Shown here piece by piece: positions 26,101-41,100 of a stretch of DNA of 64,000 bases (position 1 is its first letter; each line of letters starts with the position of its first letter). The translations under genes and the position numbers were made by a program. The DNA is from Dryocosmus kuriphilus (lineage: Eukaryota > Arthropoda > Insecta > Hymenoptera > Cynipidae). Location of the stretch: positions 86,355,421-86,419,420 of the forward strand of contig CM076189.1 of assembly GCA_038277395.1 (NCBI GenBank), in the 5' to 3' direction. The notes under the pieces are model-generated. The model saw only the letters and a program-made list of their open reading frames with translations, did no database searches and had not been told where the DNA came from.

Positions 26101-29100
26101 AATTTCTATTTTATTTAGTTAAAATAACCAAATCTTATTCGGACAACTTCAATGGACAAATTAATTTTAAAATATTTATATTTCTTAAAAGAAGTGTAGG
26201 ACTTTCGTAAATTCAGAAATTGAAACAATTTTAACAAAATTAGTGAGTTCCTTATCTATATAAGTTGAAAAAATTTGATCAGATAATCTAAATAAAAACA
26301 TTTTTTTATGTTTCTTATTTACTAAATATTCATATTTATTCTGACCAGAATCTAGAAACGTCGGTAACTTTAAGAAATGTTCATTAATATAAAAATGTCG
26401 AACGATGATTATGAAAGATAGAGACTGCGGCAGATGGTAATTCGGTATAATAAAAATTAGGAAATATAGAAATACGGAGAAGTAAAAATTACGTTGAACG
26501 ATGATTATGAAGTATGAAAACCACGCCAAATGGCAATTCTGTAAAATAAAAATTATTTCGTATAGGAATTCGGAAAGATAAAAATAGTGTCAAACGACAA
26601 TTCGGAAAAATTAAAAGTAAGACAAATGGTGATTCGATAAAATAAAAATTATGTCAAACGATGATATGGAAAATGAAAACTACGACAAATGTTATTTTGG
26701 TAAAATAAAAATTATGAAATATGGAAATTCGAAAAAATAAAAATTATGTGCTGCGATGATAATGGAAAATTAAAACGACGACAAAGTGTAATTCTGTAAA
26801 ATAAAAATTGTGCCATTCAAAAATTCGCAAAAATGAAAATAATGTTAAATGATAATTCTGAAACAATCCGAACGTTCAAAGTTTCACGAGCGAACAATAA
26901 AGGCATAAAAGCATTTAAGGATATAGCTTCAATCGTCGCTAATAGGCGACAGTAATTCCGTCAACCACGTATAGTTTTCATATTTAAATGACTTTCCAAT
27001 ACTTCCCCTCGAAACGTGGATGATTATTTAATTTAGTTCAAACTCCTCAATCCAAGTAAATTTACAATTTGCTGATGATTTGTTCCAGGTGGCCCCTTCG
27101 TCATTACTTCTACAGTCATGTTGTTGGCAGAAACATCCTCAAACCTTGAAAGCTTGTTTCTCAATGCATCACGAACAGAATGATGCCTCACGTGGATGTG
27201 CTTGCCCTAGCGTGTAATGTTGGATTCTCAGCTAGGCGTTGGGCTTTCATGTAATCGTTGAACAACTTAACATCTGCGATTTCATCCAATCCCAATTCCA
27301 GTGCAAAACTCTGGAGGTGAATATCTTCTTTGATAGCCTCCGCTCGGGCCATGCATTCTGCCCCTTTTGATAAGGGAACAGTCCTTTGCTTTGAAGTATC
27401 CCAGGTTCTGATTCCATTGCTCAACATGATTGTATACTCCGTATACTGCTGTCCAATGAATCTGTCCAAAACAGTTGTTAAACTGGCTTAACGCGCTGAA
27501 AACGTGAGTGATGTCATGCCTCGTAGCTAGAGATAGATGCATCAAATCCCTTACAAGTTGACGATACGACAGCTGTTGAACAGCTTACCACCTGCCAGTT
27601 CATCCAATCCCAATTCTAGTACAAAACTTTGGAGGTGAATATCTTCCTTGATAGCTTCCGCTAGGGCCATGCATTCCGCCTCTGAAGATAGGGCAACAGT
27701 CCTTTGCTTTGAAGTATCCTAGGATATGGCTCCATTGCTCGGCATGAATGTATACTCCGTATACGGTCGTATATCCAGCAAACAGTTGGTCCAATCCGCA
27801 TCGGCATATCTTTCGAAAGGCTTTTTCGATGGACTGAAGTAAAGTCCTAAATCCACTGTACCCTTCAAATAACGGAGGACGCATTTTGCTACTGTCCAAT
27901 CAATCTGTCCAAAACAGTTGTTAAACTGGCTTTACGCGCTGATAAAGAGAGTAATTTCATGCCTCGTAGCTAGAAATAGATACACCAAAGTCCCTACTAG
28001 TTCAAGACACGACAGCTTCTCTTCCTCGATGGTGGACTCTTTTCCTAGTTTCGTCAATTTCACGTTGATATCCATGGGAGTTGATACTGGCTTAGATTCA
28101 GCCATTCCGAATCGATCCAATAATTCCTGGACCTATCTTCTCTGGTGTATAGCCATTGTGTTTCCGTCTCGTGAGAATTCGATTACCAGGCAATACTTTG
28201 GATCCCCGAGATCTCTTATCTCGATTTCTTCCGAAAGAGTTTCCTCTAACCTCGCTATTCTTGTCAAGCTCTGAGAAACGACCAAGATGTCATCCACGTA
28301 GGTATGGATGAACAACACGTCTTCCAGTCGACACAAGTAGTAGACATGTATCAGCATTTGACGGAGTTGCTCCGAAGCCTCTCATTACTTCGTCCTATTT
28401 CACATGCCAGTTCTTTCCAGCCTGTCGTACACCCTATAAGGACTTCTTGAGTATATAAGCTTTGTCTCCGGTTTCCAAATTCTTCAGAACACTATTCGCT
28501 CTTATTCCAACCTTGCTGGTGTTGCTTTCCACTTGAATGATTATTTGGAAGCTTCTTCAAAGAAATTCGTAGTTTTCACATACACTTCCTCTTCAATAAC
28601 ACCAACCAAGTACGCTGTTGTGACGTCAAATGCAGCGAAACTTCGCACTACTATTCGCAATTCTTTCCTCGCCAGGCTTCAATTCAGTTTATATTTGTTC
28701 CTTAATATCATGCGGCTGCCAATATCTTCGCGATAACCTGGATGCTCCACCAGTTCCCAAGTTTCGTTTTTTATCATAGATTTGACTTTGGCTGCCATGG
28801 CACGATACCATTCTTTAGCACCGTGTCCCGGCACAGCTTGTTTCGTAGATACCTCTACCAGGTGACCTTCTTCCGGTTCTACTCTCTCGCAATCGTCATC
28901 TTGTTCCTGGTATCGTTTCCAAGGCCTTCCTCTCATTCCGTTCAAAATTCTTGCCGGCCTTCTTGGACCTCTCCTTGGTAGTTCCCCGATGTTCATGACC
29001 TGTTCTTCCCGTGTCTCAGGGGCAGGAGTCTCGATCTGATTTAGGGGCTGTATCGTGAAAGCTACTCCTTTTCTTTCCGTATTATAAGTTTCAGTGTTGA

Positions 29101-32100
29101 TTTCTTGACTGCATGATTTTTCAGGGATAAATTCTTCGCAGATTTTCTTGGTACGGTTCCTGGATTTCTTAATAAATGTAATGTCTTGAGCTACTTGAAC
29201 AATATTTTCTTCAGAAACCCATTGTCTGTATCCCCTTGATCTGCCGGTCTGTCCAGGAGAAATACCTTTCTTACCACGTTCTTCAACTTTCCCTTTTCCT
29301 GGTGCTCAGTCCAAAATGATGAAACCGCAGGCACCTGTTCCTGATATAATCTGCCGTTGGGAGAGTCTCAGCGCAAACGGAAGGGGGATATCAGACTGAA
29401 TAAGAAGACACCTGTCCATTTCCATGAGATTTCATTTCTTCCTCTCAGCAGGACCATTCTATTCAAGATTACACGCTACAGATAGTCTTCATTGATCGCC
29501 GTTCTTTCTGATAAAATTGTCGAACTCTTTGCTTCAATATCCCTTCCCGTTGTCTGCTTGCCAGAATTTTATTTTGTTTTCCTTCAAAGTCCTTAAAAGC
29601 TTCGAAATTCTCGCCCTTTTTCCTAAGAAATCGTACCTCACACCAACGCGAGTGACTGTGGATGAATGTAAAGAAGCGTTCGGCCTGGTTATTCGAATCC
29701 ACGCGCATCGGACAGCAAAGATCGGAGTGAATTATTTCCAACAAGACAGTCTTCCTCGCCGATCTCTTGGCAAAAGAAGTTTTAACCATTTTTCCAGGAA
29801 AATATATTTTGCACTCCAATTTGCACTCGCATTTCCCCAAATTTATTCCGGGTTCTGATTCCTGGCGCCCACCTTTCCAAGCATCCTGCATGTTCAGGTG
29901 GTCCATACACTGGTGCACCATTTCCAGTTCTGATGAGGATTTTGATGTATAAATCGTCTGTTCCGTAACTATTCCACTCTCTGGTTCATTGTCCTCACGT
30001 GCAAGAGACAAATCTCCATTCCAATCTGCGATTAATTTCATACCACCGTCGTTTCCGATAACAGTCGCGCGATACTTTGCAAACATTACGTCCCAGTTCT
30101 TGTCAGTAATTGTCACGACGGACATCAAGACAGCGTGTACGTCTGCAACCTGGTGAATGTTGCTCAAACGGAAATTTTTCTACATACCGTCGACCTCAGC
30201 TGAAAATAGAACAGTTCCTTTAGTAACAATTTTCGTCGAGGAAGTGCTTGCCAGGCCCAATCATCTACGCTTGATGTTTGTATTTCCGAAAATCAATGTA
30301 ATTCCTTGCATATGTGCGCCGTCGCACCACTGTAAAGGCATCAGTTTCTCGCCGGAGAACCGCTGCCCATTCGTAGCGCTTTTTGAACGTTCGAATCCAA
30401 GTTTTCAAACACGAACAGACGCACGTCTTCCGCATTGTTCGCGGTCGGTCTTGTGTTCTCGTGTTTCTTGACCTGGCAGTCGGCGGCCATATGTCCCCGT
30501 ATCAAGCACCGATTGCGACGGAATTTAAGTTCCTTTTTATTTCCCGATGCGCGATTTCCAATCTTACTTTCGCTCGCATTCCAACTTTCTTGTTTCGAGT
30601 TTCGCGTTTTGCACTTCACCACGTGTCTTGTTTTTCCTAGCATCACTTTCCTCGATGATTTTCACGCGGAACGCTTCCGGTGTAGGCAATTCTTCTCGAG
30701 CCTCGATCGCACATTTAAAACTTTCAAACGTAAGTGGCACGGCGTATAACAGCATCACTGGCAAAAAAATCGGGATTGATTTCCACGCCCATTTTACTCA
30801 ACTTATCGACTACGGCGCACATTTTTCCATGTGATTGCGCACATCTTCACCGTCTTCAATTCTAGAAAGTGTAAGTTGCTGCAAAGGAGTGGCTTTCATG
30901 CAGGTCCTTTTGATTTGTATATTTTCTGAAACTTCAACCACACTTCACGAGGTGCGAAACGTCCCACAATTTGCTAGAATTCGCAGGGATTGATAGACAA
31001 GATGAGGTTTTACTTCGCTTTATTGTCGTTTCTCGACTACTCACTCATTATGGCTGCTGTGGCGGCGTTAAGAGCTACTGCTTCCGGTTTCACGATTTCC
31101 ACAATGTTCGCGATTTTGAACACACAATCACTTTTTCGGAATATCTGGGTTTATTGATACAAACACCGATACTCTCTTAAAAAGAGCCGAACGATCAAAG
31201 CTTCACGAGCGAACAATACAGGCACAAAGGCCTGCAAGGATATAGTTTTATTCGTCGCCAAAATGAGGCTGTGCTTACATCAAACGCCTATTGATTTCAT
31301 ATTAATTCCAGTAAAAATTATGTCAAACGATAGTTCGGCGAAATAAATATTATGTCCAACATTGATTCTGAAAAATGAAAATTACGAAGAATGGTAACTT
31401 GGTAAAATAAAAATTATGTCAAACGATAATTCGGAAAAATGAAAACCACGACAAATGGTAATTCTGTAAAATAAAGCTTATGCCATATAGAAGTTCGGAG
31501 AAATAAAAATGACCCTAAATGGGAATTCTGAAGGATAAAAATAGTATGAAATAATATTTAGTAAAAATGAACACTTTGATAGACGGTAATTCGGTAAAAT
31601 ATAAATTATACTAGATAGAAACTCTAAGAATTCAAATTATCTCGAAAGATAATTCTGAAAGAGAACACTACTAAAAACTATAATTCGTAAAATAAAAATA
31701 ATGAAATATAGAATTTCAAAAAAATAAGACCAATGTCAGACAATAATTCGAAAAAGTTAGGGGTACGATAAACAGTAATTCGGTAAAATAAAAATAATGG
31801 AATATAAAAATTCGGAAAAATAAACTTTATGTCAAACGACAATTCGGAAAAATAAAAGCTGCGACAAGTGTTAACTCTGTAAAATAAATATTATGAAATA
31901 GAGAAATTTGTAAAAAAAATTTATTTCCAATTGTAATTATGAAAAACCCTCCCTGTGATCACATGACCTTGTAGATGTTGGGAGGGCTTAGGGGTCCAAT
32001 CGGACGAGTGTCCTAGAGTAGATGAACCAGAGGAGCAGTATCATGAGATGCGGCTGCTCTGTGGAACTAGGGGTCTCTGGTCTGCGGGACCCTGACCAAG

Positions 32101-35100
32101 AAGCGATCCTTCCAGGGATAATGGAAAAGCCTCCTGGAATATGGAGGGCGCGTTTTCTCATGCCATACCTTTTAACCCATCGCCAAAAGAGGACGGATCA
32201 GAAGGGTACGGTTTCTAAGCGGACGGCTCCAAAAGGGTCGGCTCCTAAGGGGCCGCGTCCTGAGGGGACGGTTCCTAAGAGCACGGCTCTAAAGTGGACG
32301 GCTCCAAAGTGGATGGCTCCAAAGGGGTCGGCTCCTAAGTTAAAAAGGAAAGAATTACCGGGCAGCCAGCGCTCCTCACAAAACAGCGGACTTCAACTGG
32401 AGCAACATTTCTTGCCCGTTATGCGAGTAAGAGGACAAGGAGATTCAAGAGTACACCACTGAACAAGGAGACAGGAAGACCTAAGGCTTTGAAAACACAG
32501 GGCCCGACCTTTATACACGCAAAAGATGGGACTTGATTCCGCAAGAGGGTGCCGGAAATGCTGTATGGCCCAATGGACTTATAATCTGGGTGCCTTTGCA
32601 GGAGGTGGTTTTAGTGGGTAGGGACCGTCAGCCAGAGCCCCACACTCAGTCGGTCAAAAGGATTTCCATAAAATCAAAAACCGTGCATTTTTTCAAAAAA
32701 TGGTTCAAACAAAATTTATAGATTTTTTCAAGGTGAATAATTTTACTCCAAACCATTTTTTTTCGTCTTGCATAGTTTAGTCGGAAAATAAATGCCTTTA
32801 TTTTGTGGAAACAGTTTTTTTTTGATGGATAAAACCATAATGACTGGTCAAAAGACACTGGTTAACAAATTCTTCCTTACTTTTCATACCTTAAAAAAGT
32901 GTGCAAAAGCGCAATCCCACTTAGTCCTTCGAAAGTTATCGTGGGAAGAGACGACAACGACGACGACAACGGCAACAGACAGACGCCGTCGTAAAACATG
33001 TTTTTTCGGATTCACATAAAAAAAATGTTTAAATTATAATAATTCACATAAACAATTTTACATAAAACTAATGCCTCCTCATTTGAGATGAAAGGTAAAA
33101 ATTATAAATGGGAGTATCCTTGTTTCATTTTCAACTGTTACATCTATGGTTGAAAAGTTGAAAGTTCATCTATTTTGAATGAAAAGCAATTTTTCATTGT
33201 AAAGATTCGTTTCTGTAGTTCATAATTCGACTATTTTTTGCTGAAAAATAATATTTTTTGTTTCACAAGTCAGCTATTACATTTCTGGATAAGGATTCAC
33301 CTTTTTTGTGTGAGAATTAACATTTTCAGTTAAGAAATTGAAATATGTTGTGGGATATTCATCAATTTTTTTACAAATTCGTATCCAGTCGAAAACTAAT
33401 ATTATTCTGTTGTAGAAAATTTATCTTTTTGGGGTCAGTATTGAACTTTATTGACGAAAACTCCTCTTTTTGAGTCAATAGTTCAACTATTTATAATCGT
33501 CTACTTTGTTTAAAATTTGTCTCTTTCAGTTCAAAATTAAAGTATTCCTATTTTGTTCAAACTCGTCTTTCTTAGTTAAAATTAAACTATTTCATTGAAA
33601 CTTCATGTCTGTTTTTCTCAAAATTTAACATTATTTAAAATAAAAATTTAAATACTTTAGTTGAAATCTCAGCTTTTACATTTTTCTGGTAAAGTTGGGA
33701 ATTTAACTATTGTTAGTTCAAAGTTAAAATCTTTTTCAAAATTTAAGTGTTCCATTTTTCATGATTTTTTTTTCTTATTAAAAATTGAACCTGTATGATT
33801 GAAAAGTTTTAGTGAAAAGCTCGAATATATTGACTGTAATCTAATAATATTCCTTGGTTGAAAACTCAACAATTTTTTGTTCCAAATTTACCTATTCCAT
33901 TTTTGGTCCAATTTTTTTTATCATTGGGTAAAAACTCCACTATTAGATTTTTTGTTGAATATTCATCTTTTTTGTTTGAAAATTCAACGTGTTCGTGGAA
34001 AATTCATAAATTTCGGCTGAAATGTAAACCGCTGCATTTTTGATCTAAAATTCTTTCTTTTCCGTTGAAAATTCAACTAGTTTGTGAAAAATAGATATAT
34101 TTTCAATCAAAAAAATGAAATATTTCTTTGAAAATTAACTTTCTTGATTGAAAATATATCTATTTTTTTACTAAAAATTAATTTCCTTGTTTGAAATTTG
34201 TTTGAATTTATTTGTGTGTGAATGTTACGTTTTGATGGAAAATTAAAATATATTGGTTGGAAACTCAACTAATTTGGGAAAGATTTGCTTTTTAGTTAAA
34301 CACTAATGTACAGCATGTAAAATGAATCATATTTTTTGAAAATATAACTATATTTCATTAAAAAATCATTTATTTGTTTGAAAACACTATGCAAAGGAAG
34401 TTATGGTTAGTATTAGATGCAGTACTTTTTTCGCGAATAAGTATTGAATATCCAATCCTTTCTCTCGAACAATATGCCAGTTCCAAACCTTACCCATACT
34501 TCTTTTTTTATAAGGAAAGTAACATTTCTTTAATGACCGATTCAAAAATTTTGTTTAAAGGTTAATTTTCTATCCAATTTTATAAGAAAGAAAAGCTCAG
34601 CGTTGTTCTGTATTGTTAACATCTTCTAAAACTGCCCTTTAGTTAATAATGGCCCTTAAAATATGCCCTGATAATGTTTTTGTTTTTTATTGTATTATAG
34701 ATTTCGAATTACCCGTTGCAATAGGTGGTGCTTGTGTATCTAGTTGAGGGTGAATATAAAACCCTTTCCAATATCTTGACTTAGGTTTTTCATTAGGGTG
34801 TAACACGAGATCATTATCCTGTAGTTCGTAGCAATCTGCTTCACCATCTGATAGTGTAAGGAAATGAAAGACATTATTTATTAAAAAATTTTGAAAAAAG
34901 TTACTTGGAAATGTTAAATTGTACTAAATTGTGTGTCTATTAATTATTTGTCAAGAAGTTCATGGAAAAGATTTTTTTGCACACGGGACATCGAAATAGG
35001 TGCGGCTGAAGTCCAAAATGAAACGGATCGGGTGTCAGGAAAAAAGTCTAAGGCCCTTTTATCGAGGGTAGAAATCTCCCTTATTATCTAATGGCTTTCG

Positions 35101-38100
35101 AGTCTCAAGTTCGAAGTTTTGCAATAAATAAACGGACACTTCAGGACACGAGAATCAAAGGTAATCCCAAAATGACGTTAAAAAATATATAGCTTCGGGA
35201 AACAAGTCACCCAACCCTATATGGAGGTTTTAAATCACATTTGCTGTTTAAAATTTATCGAGGCCTAAAGTCCACACTTTTCAACAAGAAAATGGTTAAT
35301 ATTTTTCTGAAAACTTATTTTGTGGTGTTTGTGTTGGCTTCCAATATCCGAAAGATCCTATTTACTCGTTTGAAATGTGTGGACTTTAGGACTTGATAAA
35401 ATTTCGACAATAAGGGTGACTTCTACTCACGATCTATGGATCATGGTTTTTTTCCTGACACTACCTTCAAACCAAAGTTATCTAGGATCGTACATCTTTT
35501 CTTACATTTCCTGAAGATGCTAATTACTCCTTGAAATGTCTCGTCCATAGGACTGGATCCATTGTAAAAAACCAGCGTGATTTCTACCATGGATGGAAAA
35601 TTTCAGGAGACGAAGGACTGGAAGGAGTGTGAATGAGTCAGTTCGGGTGAAATAGATGAGTGAAAGAAGAAGAATGAGAGTGTGATTAGGAGCGATAATG
35701 GAAACAATGATTGGATTTTGTGTAGAATCCTATAATATTTGATTTAAAATGTATTTTAGTTTTTGAATTACCGTTTGCCGGTTGATGCTGGAGAATTTGA
35801 CCGCCTCGGACTACTGCAACAATTCCTTGATCATTTTTTATTTTATCACCATCACTTGGCTCTAGATTTTCAGTTACGCTAGGAGCTGTAAGGAAGGTAT
35901 AGATTACTCATTATTATTATATTTAAAAAATTCACTAAACTAGAACTTAATAGAGTGAACAAAAAGTTACATCACCATTATCTTCATGATCTTGATTATG
36001 AATCGTGACTGTCCTTCTGTCTGTAAGAAAAATATAGATTTCTAGTAACTTTATTAACTAAAATTTCATTAACTTAGAATTTAACTGGGTGGTCAGAAAA
36101 TTAAATTCTTAAAAATCTGTGATTTTTCCCTTAGCATTAGTATTATGTTTATAAATAATTTTAAACGGTTTGTGAATAATTTATTCCATTAAAGGATTTA
36201 TTTTTAGAAGATTCATCAATTCTTGGTCACTTTAGGGAACAGTCGCAGAAAATGGACGACTTTATCAATGGAAAAAATTAGGTCTTACACAAAAGCTGCA
36301 AGTTCAATCAATTTTAGGCTTAGGAGTTCTCATCTGAAGTCGATATTTCTTATCAGAAAGATTATATCCTTTAGGATGTCTTAGATTTCAACAATTTGGT
36401 GTTAATTTAGGAAATTGTCACCTCAAAGGCTTGTTTACAACAAAAGTCATAGTTCTTTTAGAAATATTACAAGTTTTAAGAATTTGAGGTTATGTTAGGT
36501 ACTTCCGTGAAAAATCTTTGCATTCTCAGAAGACATGTAAGATTAAAATCCTTGGAGATGCAATGAAATCATTAGTAAATTATGAAATTCCTTGCAATCC
36601 CTTACAATTTTTAAAATCTCTTGAAATTATTTGATATCAGTTGTAATTTAATATCTCCCGAAAGTATTGAAGTCCGTAGGAGCCTCTTGAAATTTCAATT
36701 TAAAATCCTTCGAAATATTTGGAAATACTTTAAACTCCTTTAAGATCTATTGAAAATGTTCTAACTTCATAAAATAGTACAATTATTTCTACAGATTTCA
36801 ACCATTTCAAAAGATACGATAAATTTAAACAAATTTGAAATGATGCCGCTGAATTTATGTTACTTTAAAAGATACAAAAGAATTTTGAGAGATCGCATTT
36901 ACAAAGATTTCAAAAAATTTCAAAGAATTTCATAAGATTTAAAGGATTTAATAGGAACTCCAAGTATTAAAAAAACTGGAGGGTATTTAAAGTGTTTCAA
37001 GGGGTTTTAAAGAACTAGTAGGGTTTTCAGGGACTTTGGAAGATCGCAACGTATTTTTAGAGAACTGTGTAGAATAAAATAATTTATTTTTTTTTTAACA
37101 TGTTTGAAATGATTTATACGTATCTATAACTATTTCAAACATATCACAGGAGTTAAACATGTGTTAAAAGATGTCAAGGAATATCAACGGATTTTCTTGA
37201 AAATATTTAAAATGCCTAATTTAAATAACGGAATGATTTGATAAAAATTAAAAGCTTATCAATTAAAAAAATGAACTTTCTAAAATATTGAAAATTTAAA
37301 TTGTAAAAGTTCTAAAAGTTAAACTTACTATCCCAGTTGAAATAAACACGATTTCCCCTATCATCGTATAAGAACGTTGGACGCATTGATCTTCTAAGCA
37401 TAGGGCCGCCTGTATGAAAAAAGATGGGGATATTTTATTAAAGAACTTTTTCAATGATCCCAATTGTATTTCCGTACCCGTTCATAAAACTTCGACCAAT
37501 TTATATAGAAAATGTGTTTAAGAAAAGGTTGGAAAAACCTAGTATCTAAAAGGTATCCCTCTTAATCAATCAAAAATTAGCTTTTTAATTAAAAAAGCAT
37601 TGTATTAATAGTATGAAATAAAAAAAGGCGAAAAATCAATTTGTTTAGCTCAGTCTCGTCATCCCCCCCCCCCCCCCCCCCCATAAAAGCTCTAAACTGT
37701 TTTTTGGTTCACTGAATTTCGCCCCAAATACGTTCATATGCGCTATCAATAAAAAATTATGCGCTAAAAAAACCTACGAGTCATAGCTATACAGTAATGG
37801 TTATAATTATATATATAGAGGCTTTTAAACTCTTCTAGTTTTTCGATTTTAAATCAAGAATATCTAGAATATTTCCAAACCAAAAACACCCTTTTAACTT
37901 CCAATATCAAAATTTAAGTAAAAAGTTGTCAAAAAAAAAAAAAAAAAAAAAATTCTCTGGTCAGGTTAGGCCAATCAAACTAAACACCTGAAAAGTTTCC
38001 AGCAAAATTCAAACAAGAAAAACAAGAAAAGAGGAGGTATAAATGTGTTGCCTTGATAAGGATATTGCACGAACAATAAAACGTTGGCATGCCTTTTAAT

Positions 38101-41100
38101 GGCTTTTTAGTTGGGTTTTTAAACAAAGTATAAACAAAAGAATGCAAGCGACAGACGAAGAAGGAAGGGGATTTGGTTGGGTGCCATCCTTTTCCCTCCT
38201 CTTTTTTTTTCCTTGTTTGAATTTTGCTAGAATCCTCTTCAAGTATATAGTTTGATTTCTCCAAAGTTTTTCGGAGAGCTGTTATTTATTTAACAACTTT
38301 TTACTCAGGTTTTGATTTTTTCATGTTTTTAAATTTTTCAAAGTTCTTGAGGCTTTTAAAGTTTTTGAGGTTTTTCAGTTTTCAAGCTTTTTGACGTTTT
38401 TGACTTTTCTAACTCTTCTGGTGTGTTTGAGGTTTTTGATCTTTTCAAGAGAATATATTTTGTTTAGGATAAATTTCAGCTATAATAGTTTTCTTTTTGA
38501 AGTAGATATTATTATTGGAACGTAGGGGATAAATAAAATTAGAATGCTGAGGCAATTTGAGGCAGTCACCTTTCTTTGGCCAGGGATTAGCCAATATCTT
38601 CAGGCTAGAATTTTAATTTAAGAAAAAAAATGAAGCACAAAAACAAAGAAAAATGTATAAACGTATGCAAATAACAAAATCGTCATGAATCTCATTGATG
38701 GAAGATATAAGCGTTGCTATAGAATAAATAGTTTAAAAAATGTGATTATATAAACACATTGATAAGTGTCAATGTGTCGAATAACAATTTAAAAGTTTTA
38801 GATGACATGCTCTCAACGATGTACGAGAGATACTGAGCGGGAGATGATGTCAAACTTTTCCTCGAATACGCAAGTATGGACTAACTCACACAAATATTAT
38901 TCGTGTCGTTCATGAGAGTATGAATAAGTACACATCAATGTGTTACTGTGTTAATTCAATTCACTTCAATTTTTTATTCAAACTCTTTTCCTTTTAAAGT
39001 TTTGAGAGTCATTACATAACCATATATTCTGCATTCCGCATATCCTACATACAATTCCTTGCTTCTAGCGTAACATTATATACAAAATTCTTCTTAATCT
39101 CTAAAATTAACCTACGCGCTTCCATTCCAGGCCCTGGGCTTCCGTTTCCTCTTACCACTGTCATTCTGTTGAAGATACATAAATCCGCGACTGCACTGAC
39201 TCTACTGACTTACATTCCTTCTAAAGGGATCCTCTTTGGCTTTTCCCTTTATTGTCTGTCCTGCTCTTTTTCTCAACTTTTGAAGCTGCTTCATCCATCC
39301 CCCTCCCTGTCCACTCCCATTCAGAGACTCCTTCACTCTCTCTTATACACTCTCCCATTCTAAATCTTATCAGTCTATTCCATTTACACTCCTCTCTTAG
39401 ATTTTTCAGATATTCTTTCTCTTCTTCCCACTTGACCATCCTCTACCAGCTTTTGTACGTTGGCTCCAAGATTTTTCTCCATCTTTCCTCTCCTTGTCTC
39501 GCCAGGATATCGCCCTCCATTACTTGCCCGGCTCTACTCCATACATTCACACTCATTTCTCTCCTTCTTGTGTACCTTTCTTCCTCCCATTTCGACCATC
39601 CCATGTTCTCTCTGCTCTCCTTTTCTTTTATCTCCCTTTCACAGGCCTGTGCGATCTTACTTTCTTTTACTCTTCTTAGTTTTTCTTCAAAATTCAAATC
39701 CATTCTTAGCTGCCTTACAACCTTTTTTTCTCGGCCTATCTCTTCCCTCAATATATAATCTGGGCAGCTCCATCCCATTCCCCTGACACATCTCAGAAAT
39801 CTTTCGTGGATGCTTTCCATTCTTTTATATTCCTTCCATACCCATACTTCCGTTACATAACTTATCACTGACCACACTAATACATCGAACATCCAACCCC
39901 CCATTTTCTAATCATCCTTGAACATTCTCTTCAGTATGCCACACACTTGGTCCATAACCTCACTCATACAGTCCAATCTCTTTCTCACCTGCAACGCGCT
40001 TCCTCTTCCTGCTTCAAACCAGAATTATAGGTAACAAAATTCTTCTATCATTTCCACTACTACGCCATTCATTTTCCATTCACATTCTATTCTACTTTTT
40101 CTCTTTCTGAAGCACATTGTGTTAGTTTTATTTGCGTTTGCTGCTAGATTTCTCTCTAGCATCACTTCTTTGAATACTCTCATCATTAAACTCATTCCTC
40201 CTTCATCATACGCTACTAACCCTATATCATCCGCGTATTCTAACGAATATAGCTTTCCAGATCCCAGTTTCGTACCCCCTTTAAATTTTCTAGCCAATTT
40301 CCTCGCTAAGTCTGCCAGTAGTGTAGAAGACAGTAGTGCATTCAGGGGACATCCCTGCCTCAGAAGCCTTCCCGTCCAAAACTTCTCTCTTTCTGTTTCC
40401 CTATTTTGAACCTCATCCTGCATTCTCCAAGTATCTCCTTTATCCTCTCTACTAGACTTTCCTCTATTGCTCTATCTTTCAAGGCGTTCCAGAGCAACCT
40501 TCTGCTGACCGAGTCAAAAGCAGCTTTCAAGTCACAAAATGTACGAACAGTTTTTCTTTCTTCTGAGCCAAGTTCCTATTGACTAAATAGTTGAGCACGT
40601 AGATATTATCTATTGTCCCCATACCTTTGCTAAAACCCGTTTGGTTGTGCGGTATGCTTCCACTCTCTTCCACCTGTCTTCCGCATCATTTCCTAAGCAC
40701 TTCTGCGAACACTTTGTAGCCCATTGCCATGAGTGTGACACCTCTATGGTCCTGCACCTTTTCTCCCTCTCCTTTCTTAATAAGTGGCACTACCGAGCCA
40801 GTCCTAAATTCCTCAGACCCGCACTCTCCTTTTCATACCTTATTACAATCTCTCCACATCTCTACTCTCACCCTTCCCCAACATATTTCAGTATTTCGTT
40901 TTCGATGCCATCCACAATTCTTGCCCTGTTCCTCTTCAACCTAGAGATTGTTTGATTTATCTCCTCCCTACTAACCTTGTTTTTTCTTCCCTCGATCTCC
41001 GCATCTTCCTTCTTCCCTTAACCCCGCACCCTATTTCACACACCTCCTGGTAATCTCTTAAATTATTCCGTCAATTCTTTCATCCCCACTTCTTCGTTTA

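Larger units (their letters stand above)
26866..31300 (-). mobile_element. Ty1/copia-type LTR retrotransposon, degraded, about 4.4 kb
   Basis: On the minus strand the domain order is gag, CCHC, integrase, RT, RNase H, the copia order. LTR-like ends share TTCGCTCGTGAA and TATATCCTT blocks at 31186-31262 (5' LTR side) and 26866-26947 (3' LTR side). The LTRs are unequal, so one is truncated. Satellite of one family lies on both sides, showing insertion into that array. Confidence 0.85.

Noticed and set aside
36300..36350. Extra exon between exons 5 and 6
   Set aside because: Both candidate acceptors run into stops in phase 1 within a few codons.
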